A stretch of DNA of 64,000 nucleotides, from contig JAIXMG010000023.1 in the NCBI GenBank assembly GCA_025201345.1, forward strand, positions 310,001-374,000, given 5' to 3'. The translations under genes and the position numbers were made by a program. The stretch's first letter is position 1. The number at the start of each line of letters is the position of its first letter. Under the pieces are notes generated by a model that was not told the DNA's origin, ran no database searches, and saw only the letters and a program-made list of their open reading frames with translations. This document shows, in pieces, positions 56,474 to 64,000 of the stretch. The stretch comes from Thamnidium elegans. Lineage: Eukaryota; Mucoromycota; Mucoromycetes; Mucorales; Mucoraceae.

Positions 56474-58370
56474 ATGGACCGAATCAATACCTTTATCGAT
56501 TCGTTGCCTCGTCAACTTGAACGAGACCACATTGTGCCTATTGTTAGTATCGTCGCTGCCACCACCCTCTTGTTCTCTACCTACAAGATCTTTTCCTCCA
56601 GAAACGATCAGGGTTTAAAGAAGATTCCTGTTCCTCGTGGTGGTTACCCTTATTTCGGTCACATGTTCTCTGTTGGAACTGAGCCTAGTCGTAAGTTTGC
56701 TGAGTGGCATAAAGAATCTGGCCCAATCTTGAAGATTCGTATGGGTATTCAAACCTGGGTCTTGATCGCTGACCCTGAAATCGCTCATAAAGTGTTTGTT
56801 ACCAACGGTGCTCATTCGTCTCACAGACCCCTTAGCACCTTCACCAATATTTATAGTCATAACGGAAGGTAAATATATATATATATATATATATTTAATA
56901 CTTAGGGGGAAGAACCGAGAAAAAATTAATGCGTTTATATATAGAGGTGTTGGCTTTTCTCCACCAGAAAAGCATTGGAGGGACGCAAGAGGTGCAAGTA
57001 AGTGTAGATAGTTTGAGTGATACTGATATATTTCTTACCTCCCCTTTTTAAAGTTATATCCATTATCTCACCCAAGTATGTGGATACAAATTATATGATA
57101 CCTATCAAAAGAGAAGCTGCAGATTTGGCCGAGAGACTTATCGCGTACTCTAAAAAAGAGGGAGGTGGTATCGATCCAACGATTCATTTGCACTTGAACT
57201 CTATGAACATCATCTACATGTCTTCGTTCGGCAAGCGTTTTGAGAACGTTGAAGACGAAGAATTCCGTTCAGTCTCTGCAGTTATTTTAAAGCAGTTAAG
57301 TTTAGCTGGTCCTGAACACGACATGGCTAGTTTCTTCCCTATCCTTGCCATTGTTGAGTACTTCACCGGAAAGACCAAAAAAATGAACGACTTTATCAAG
57401 AACGAGCGTGATCCTCTCTTTAAACGACTTATTGCTGAAGCACTTCGCCAAGAAGAAACAAATCTGGTTCAAGAGCTGGAAAAATATGATTTTGACGAAA
57501 AGGCCAAGTTGGTCATCATGAGTAAATATATAGATATATATTACAGCTGTATAACCCTAAAGAGAACTAATATAAATTTCATTTAAAGGCGACTTAATTG
57601 CTGCTGGTACAGATACTATTTCTGTCACACTCTCCTGGGTCTTTGCCATTATGTGTAATTATCCTCAGGTCCAAAAGAAAGCTGCTGCCGAAATCGACCA
57701 CTTTGTGAGCTTGTACCATCGTCTTCCTCTTTTCTCCGAAAGAAACAGTCTTCCTTATTGTGTATCCATGCTTAAAGAATGTATGAGATTTAGATCAACA
57801 ACTGCATTCGGTATACCTCACCAGGCAAACCAAGACAGTAAAGTTTTTATTTCCTTATTTTTTTTTTCATACTCCTTTTTTCATTACCAAACTAATTTTT
57901 TTTTTTTTTAAATAGTTATCGTTGACAATTACCTTATTCCTAAAGGCGCAGCCATCTTTTCCTGTATGGAAAGCATGCACATGAACCCTAATGTTTACGA
58001 CGAGCCCGAAAGGTTTTGCGCAGAAAGATTCGGTGATAACCTCCAACTTATGGATACTGCCGCAAAGGGTAAATTGGAAGGACGTGATCATTACAACTTT
58101 GGTTGGGGAAGGTAGTACAAAAATCATATATATGTATACTGAGAGGGGAACTAAATTATTTTTAGACGCATGTGCGCTGGTATCTACATGGCCGAGGCTG
58201 AACTTTTTGTTTCTTTTGTCAATGTGCTTTCTAGATGTAGCATTGAACCCGTAGTCGATAGTACCGGAAAAGAACATTTCCCTAATATCGAGCAAGCAAA
58301 TAACTCCGGTGTTACTCTGACGCCTGCTAGTTACAAGGTCAACTTTGTTGAACGTACCCCTAATCTTTAA
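56474..58370 (+). CDS. Cytochrome P450 monooxygenase
   Basis: Membrane-anchored, haem-thiolate monooxygenase. Six exons (56474-56868, 56945-56997, 57054-57521, 57589-57837, 57916-58111, 58166-58370) give 521 aa. N-terminal anchor (IVPIVSIVAATTLLFSTYKI), Pro-rich hinge (KKIPVPRGGYPYFGHM), I-helix AAGTDTISVTLSWVF, ExxR in LKECMRFRS, PxRF-like DEPERFCAERFG, and the haem loop FGWGRRMCAG with the Cys ligand; the haem loop is split by the last intron. It probably belongs to one of the zygomycete-expanded P450 families, but I cannot assign a CYP number. Substrate unknown. No redox partner or biosynthetic neighbour is adjacent. Confidence 0.94.
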
Positions 58371-59046
58371 TTATGACAATAAAACTGTATACTTTTTTTT
58401 TATTTAAAAAAACACACACACACACACACAAATCAAACAGTAATTTCTCAAAAGAGAGTAATGACAAGGATACTGAGAAATAACAGTAAGAACAATAATA
58501 TCTGCACTGATTTGTTTGTGATCATGAGAAAAAAAAAAGTGGCACTAGTAAAATTTAACCGCATTTCACACGAATCAAAGTTTTAGAATAGACAAAAGTT
58601 TACTATCAATATTTTGATATACTTGGGGATGACCACATGCGCATAGTTGTTTAGTCGCGCGCGGACATAAAGACGAATTAAAGCAAGTCTTACTTTTTTC
58701 AATCATGATCGAAACAAGTAAAAAAAAAAATAGGATCAACCCGACTTTGAGCACGTTTTTATATATGCATTTAAAAAAAATCGATTCTCTCTCCCCCCCA
58801 AATGCATAGACTTTTAAGAATTAGTTTCAAGATAATCATAAAAAACCATGTGGTAGACAAAAGGTAATAATGTGATGAAATAATCTATATAGATTTGACG
58901 AATTCTCATAAAGGTTCGGGTTCTATCCTCCATACATAATGCATAAAAACTCCAAAAACAGGTTTCTCGTTCAAACACGAAACAAAACAACAAGTCGCGT
59001 TCACGCGTCTTTGTGACGGTTCGCACTGTTCTCCCCCCTTTTTTTT

Positions 59047-59092
<46 letters not shown>

Positions 59093-59127
59093 ACTTGTTG
59101 TCATATACACACAGTTTATCACAAGCA
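58371..59127. other. Intergenic with a 41-nt A run
   Basis: A (CA)n run follows the P450 stop; about 41 consecutive A lie at 59049-59089, some 40 bp before the condensin start codon, likely a nucleosome-depleted promoter element. No gene. Confidence 0.5.
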
Positions 59128-62100
59128 ATGGCGGTAAAGAACTCTACAAAACAAACACCTAAGAAAAAAGCTCAAAGCAACATTCTAGAGCAATCCAAAA
59201 TAACAAAAGCATCAGCGCTTTCTTCTTTAAAGACCATCGTCCCACAGATATTTATGGATGCCCAGAGACCTAATGAACATTTAAGAAGTGATTCCATTCG
59301 TTTACGAGACGTTCAATTAGCATGTTGTCTTAACTCGCCACATTTAATTGGTGAATTGGAAGATATTGATTATGAAGGCGAAGCTCTTTTTATAAAAGAA
59401 GTCTTTCGCAATATAAATAAAGTATTACCCATTCGAAAAAAGGAACCGCATGCCGATCGTATCGTAAGATTCATTGCTGGTTTCTTGCAATATAATCAAC
59501 AAAGAGGTAAGCCCGTTACATTTTTTTTTCTCAGTAAACAGCTATATTAAACCAAACTCTTTTTAGATGGAATTGCAAAAGATGAATTCGTAAAACTTAA
59601 AAGACGTAACGCCAAGTTGGAAGCGAAAAAAAAAGCCAGGGCCGAAGCCCAAAGAGACATAGACGACGATCCAATGAGCGAAGTTGAGGAAGAAGAGGAG
59701 GACGAAGAGGAAGAAAATGAAGACGAGGACGACAGTATGGATGATGATGAGGATGATGAAGAAACTATCAGTTCCAGATTTGTAGGAAGTCTTTTAAGAC
59801 ATTTATTAAAAGGATTCACCGCTAAAGGAATATTCGTTCGTACACGATGCTGTCAAATTATTGCACTTAGTATTAGTTCAATGGGAGAGATTGAGTAAGT
59901 AAAAAAAAAAAAAGTTCTTGTCAGAAATGATAAATTGTACTAAGTACAATTTTTATAGTGAAGATCTTTATCAAGATTTGAGAACCGCTTTGTTTGACCG
60001 TATTATAGATAAGGAGGCTTCTGTTAGAATCCAAGCCGCAACTACACTTTGCCGTTTACAAAGTGCCGATGCAGACGTTGATCCAACAGACGGCAAAACA
60101 ATTCTTCAAAAATTAATGTGGTGCTTACAGAACGATCCAAGCTCGTAAGTTAGAAATATAACGCTTTACTATATCTATTTATTTATTTATTTTTTTACTC
60201 CAATATAGCGAAGTACGTCGAGTTATTTTATTCAATATCGATCCTATAGCAGAAACACTACCATACATCGTGGAGCGAGCAAGGGATGTAGACGCTATCA
60301 ATCGCAGAGTTGTTTACTTGAAGCCATTATCCGACATGCCAGATTTCCGTATGCTCAGCTTAGAAGAAAGAAACCAGATATTAAAGTGGGGTTTAAACGA
60401 TCGTAACCCACTTGTAAAAAAGGCCGTGTCTAAAATGTTGTCTGAAAAATGGATCAGCCATGCGAACAATAACTTGATTGAATTCTTGGAGCGTTTAGAT
60501 ATCATGAAGCCTCAAGTGACAGAGATTGCAGAATCCGTATTAGATGCATTTTTTACAGCAAGAATGGATATTGTGAACGATATTTCGTTTGATGGTAAAA
60601 AAAAAAAAAGCATTGTGAATCGAAATGTGTTTTTTTTTTATTTATTAAATATTTTTCTTCATGGTAGCTGAATTTTGGAATAACTTGACTCCAGAAAGTG
60701 CATTTTTAGCTAAAGTCCTGATTAAATTCCTTCAAAAGGACCACACACTCGACGAAAGACTCGATGCTATTTTACCCGAAGTAACTCGCCACGCATTTAA
60801 TTTAAAATACTACAACGATTTATACCGCTCACCCACCCAAAGCGCGCAAGACTACGAATTTATCACTACACAAATGTTGGAGACTGCCATGTGTCTAGAC
60901 TACGCTGATGAAGTCGGCCGAAGAAAGATGTTTGAGCTGTTGCGTGACATATTAAAATCCTGTGAATTATCCGAAGACCACCTTTCCAAAATCGTTCGCA
61001 TCTTCCGCTTAATTTCTCTCAACGAACGTGATTTTACAAGAACCATTATTGAAATCATATTTGATATTCAGGAGCAACTTAACAACCCAGATGAATTAAC
61101 CGAGACGCCTGCAAAGAAATCAAGACTCGAAGATTCATTTGCATCTAGTTTAGAGATATCTGATCCTGTTACCGATATGACTGACCCAACAGATATAGAT
61201 AGTTTAGTCATTCGACTTCGATGTCTTAGTATTTGTAAACGTATGCTTGAAAACAGTCAAGAGGTAGATAATATATATATATATATATATATTTTGATAC
61301 TAATATTTCCCCCCTTATCCTAGTCTCTTACTGAAAATTCCAACTTGTACGGTTTATTAAACGATTTAATTGTTCCAGCAGTTCAAAACTCAGATGTTGT
61401 ATTACGCGAAGAGGGATTACACTGTCTTGGTTTATGTTGTACACTGGATAAGACACTTGCTCAGCACAACGTTGCTCTCTTCATTCAATGTATTAAAAAT
61501 GGTCACGAGGGTATATTGAAAAAGGCAATTGTCGTTTTATTTGATTTAATGATGACATATGGTGTTCAAAACTTAACCGTTCAAATCGAAAGCGTAAGTT
61601 CATAATTGATGAATTTGGTACCTTAAAACTCAAACCCCCACGTGATTTTTTTTTTAGAGTGATGAAATTAGAGAAGTATTTGAGTTTTGTATTGATCACG
61701 ATACGCTAGAAATTCAAGCTATTACAACCGAAGGTTTAGCTAAACTTATGCTTGCCAAACGGTTCCAAGACGACGAAGTAAAGTATTTTAAACAACATAC
61801 TAAAAAAGGGAACCTAACTAAATTTCTTTTTATATAGATTTTACGTCTAATGATACTTTTATACTTCTTTCCAGTAACTGATCAAGACAATAACAAGGTT
61901 CAACAATGCTTGACCTACTTCTTCCCAGCCTATAGTTATTCCTCAGCCGACCACCAAACCTCATTATCAAATGTTACTATTCTCGCTTTAGAAGAGCTCT
62001 GTAATACGTACAGCGACTTAAAATCAGATGAGATCATGGTAAATCCTATGCAAATATCTGATATGTTAGCCGACTGGACGGACCCACGTAAACTCGCAAA

Positions 62101-62670
62101 GTAAGAAAAGGAAAAAAAAATTCTAAAAAAGAGAGAAATTAGATAATTATAGAATACTAATATTACACAGATTACATTTAAATGATGTTACAATAGATGA
62201 CGAGATAAAACCTAATGTACATGGTCGTCTTGCAATTGAAGCACTGAATATCATTTACAATGAACCAGCTGGTTTAAAGAGAAAGACCATGTGTCATTTC
62301 ATACTAAGACTTTATTTGGAAAAGCTTGATACATCTCAACTCGCTGAAATCAAAAGATTAATTCATGTCATTAATACTGTAAGTAAAAAAAAAAAAAAAG
62401 AAAAAAAGTCTAGACATATTTCATTGTATTCATGTAACCAAATAGGAGCGCCCTATTAAAGAAGTATTAACCCGTAATGCATTTACAAAGTTACTAAATA
62501 CAATTGAGTCTAATATTGAGGAGTATAACCAAGAAAACGGGTTAGATCCAAATCCAGAAACAGAAAAGGAAGAAACAGAACAGGAAGAAGCTGCTGCAAA
62601 GGAAGATAATACTGAAAAGGAGGATAGTGAAAAAGATGAGGAAGATATTGAAAAGGAAGCTGATATATAA
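59128..62670 (+). CDS. YCG1: Condensin complex subunit 3 (CAP-G/Ycg1), HEAT-repeat protein
   Basis: Non-SMC HEAT subunit that, with Brn1/CAP-H, binds DNA and helps condensin compact chromosomes. Ten exons (59128-59506, 59567-59894, 59959-60144, 60209-60594, 60668-61263, 61324-61593, 61658-61777, 61838-62100, 62171-62378, 62446-62670) give 986 aa. Family landmarks: LLRHLLKGFTAKGIFVRTRC, IDKEASVRIQAATTLCRLQ, DPSSEVRRVILFNI, RARDVDAINRRVVYLKPL, NDRNPLVKKAVSKML, LREEGLHCLGLCCTLDKTLA and a C-terminal CNTYSDLKS region. A highly acidic loop (about residues 160-200, mostly Asp/Glu) interrupts the first HEAT block, and the tail is acidic (EKEETEQEEAAAKED). The start at 59128 (MAVKNSTK) follows an A-rich leader. 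Confidence 0.95.
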
Positions 62671-62902
62671 TATAAAATAAACTTTTTTTTTTAAAAAAAA
62701 TTAAACCATGTATTGGTTTTAATTTTTCATTATAATAAGCTAAACAGATTTTAATAAAAGCTTTTGCGTTAACATAATATCTGTGACCTAGAGTTTTTCA
62801 AAAACCGAGGTTATGGAACGCTGTATATCGGAAATCACGTGTGCATCGTGTAAACCGTTACTATAATGGAAAAAAAAATTCGTAATGCAAAAGATTTTTT
62901 TT
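62671..62902. other. 3' flank of condensin gene
   Basis: T10A8 block near 62683-62700, then AT-rich sequence. No gene. Confidence 0.4.
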
Positions 62903-63685
62903 TTATGGATGACGACAGAATGATGAACATATATTGTACAACGGGATACAACCAATATAGTATGGGCAACAAATTAATATGTAAGTGTGTCTTCTTAAAT
63001 CAAGGGCATATTTCTGAAGGAGAAAAGTAAAACAGAAAACTCCTACAAGAAAAAAATAATGAATTGTTAGTGAACTGGCTTTATCATATATGATTTTTTT
63101 TTTTTTTTTAAAAAAAAGAGCGCTTGTCCTCAAAAAAAGTATTTGGTTTTTATTTATTAATTGCCCTTTTGAAGTGAGACCGAATTTCATGATAGCACTT
63201 GCCTCAATCGATTGCTCTTGATCAAGCCACAAGTTCCGACTATAAGAGAGATAATTGTGTTTCTTCTTGAGATTTTTCTCCAGGAATTGTTTGTCTTGCG
63301 AAGGATAGAAGTTTCTCCATCGCAATGGCAGGGTTTTTCTTCTGTCCATAGCTAATGATACCCACTCCCGGCTGTTCGAAAACAAGCTAGAAAATTCTAC
63401 ATTGCAATGGCAGGACTCATGCGCTTGTAAGGCAACCAAATCTGTTTGATGTTTAGTTTTTTTTTTAATACCAAGTATCTTACCACAGACCTAAGGTAGA
63501 GGCCTCTTTTGTTGAATCGAATAAGGCTGTATCATTCTAAGGGAACTTTTGATGCGCAGTCTATCGACACGTACTTTGTTAATTCTTATTTCACTCACTC
63601 GTTGATTAACACTGTGATAGGCCGCACTTCGAGATAAATTGAATGCCTCCAAATGATAAAAGCCAGACATAAGAATGCTTTTCAA
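62903..63685 (-). CDS. Possible gene or remnant at right edge, unassigned
   Basis: Two minus-strand frames look protein-like: 63491-63685 (SVNQRVSEIRINKVRVDRLR) and 62903-63439 (ESCHCNVEFSSLFSNSREWV, LRWRNFYPSQDKQFLEKNLK). A GTAAGA donor near 63484 and an AACAG acceptor near 63440 could join them, but the first frame meets a stop (TAG) before that donor, so no clean model closes. It may be a decayed gene or transposon-derived. No family recognised. Confidence 0.25.
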
Positions 63686-64000
63686 AAGAAGCGCTACAGC
63701 AACGCATATCCTCTCACCTTTTTGAGAGGAGTCATTGATCCTCTTGTAATAAGGTTTGCAAAAGGCAAGCGCCGTCAGCTTGTCAATGGTCAGGGACCTA
63801 AAAGTCTGCCAGGCAACCCACCATTTTATTATTTAAATCTGCTATTTGGATTTTTTAAGCCGTCAGACCGTAAGCACTGTATTACACACACAAAAAAAAA
63901 AGGCGAGAAAACCTCCCCCCCCCCAAGCGAACAAGCTACATTGTTTACAATACCGTGAGCATTATAAATATACAATTTTATTTTTATAATACATTAGTTA
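63686..64000. other. Right edge, no supported gene
   Basis: A plus-strand frame (63653-63958) overlaps the minus-strand candidate and has no recognisable domain. (CA) and A runs near 63884-63901 and C10 near 63915-63924. Confidence 0.35.

Noticed and set aside
59547..59819. Ser-rich minus-strand frame
   Set aside because: Antisense shadow of the acidic loop of condensin Ycg1.
63653..63958. 101-codon plus-strand frame at the right edge
   Set aside because: No domain, ends in low complexity, overlaps a minus-strand candidate; not supportable.

Overview
The window is nuclear DNA from a filamentous fungus. It is AT-rich, full of long A and T runs, and its genes carry many short introns (about 50-80 nt, GTAAGT/GTAAAA donors, YAG acceptors). 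Gene content is typically fungal: a polyphosphate-polymerase VTC subunit, a Rax2 polarity protein, a Pho85-type cyclin, AMP deaminase, the Srb10/CDK8 kinase and a Crypton-like tyrosine-recombinase element. The intron density, base composition and several lineage-restricted proteins point to an early-diverging lineage, probably Mucoromycota/Mucorales. That placement is inference. Gene models below were built by hand from splice sites, and every complete multi-exon model closes in frame.

Left part (1-20.6 kb), gene-dense: the 5' end of mitochondrial tRNA-modification enzyme MTO1 (-), a PCL-type cyclin (-), an A20/AN1 zinc-finger protein (+), a small acidic protein (+), complex I subunit NDUFA9 (-), AMP deaminase (-), a plasma-membrane Qa-SNARE with a predicted 8-nt microexon (-), a lineage-specific 445-aa protein with a nuclease-like motif (-), a probable SLF2/Nse6-type (CANIN) protein (+) and a Rab32-like GTPase (+).

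Middle (20.6-33.3 kb), gene-poor and repeat-rich: a possible solo LTR beside a tRNA-Ile(AAT) gene, a GT31 glycosyltransferase, a small unknown protein, a decayed Crypton-like element, a second lineage-specific protein (558 aa) with a decayed paralogue tail behind it, a 144-bp direct repeat, and the 3' end of a Tc1/mariner element with six 22-23 bp repeats near its terminus. The strongest finding is in the Crypton. Its recombinase gene has been scrambled by two nested inversions (about 907 bp and 151 bp), and undoing them on paper restores the reading frame at all four junctions.

Right part (33.3-64 kb), gene-dense again: an acidic nuclear-looking protein (-), a divergently transcribed pseudokinase (+), the Mediator kinase Ssn3/CDK8 (-) sharing a roughly 380-bp intergenic promoter with propionyl-CoA carboxylase alpha (+), VTC4 (+), a very large Rax2 whose cytoplasmic tail ends in an SH3 domain (+), exosome subunit Rrp41/Ski6 whose first coding exon is only the ATG (-), a GT32-like glycosyltransferase (+), a cytochrome P450 (+) and condensin subunit Ycg1/CAP-G (+). 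The genes are monocistronic and functionally unrelated; no gene cluster or operon is evident.
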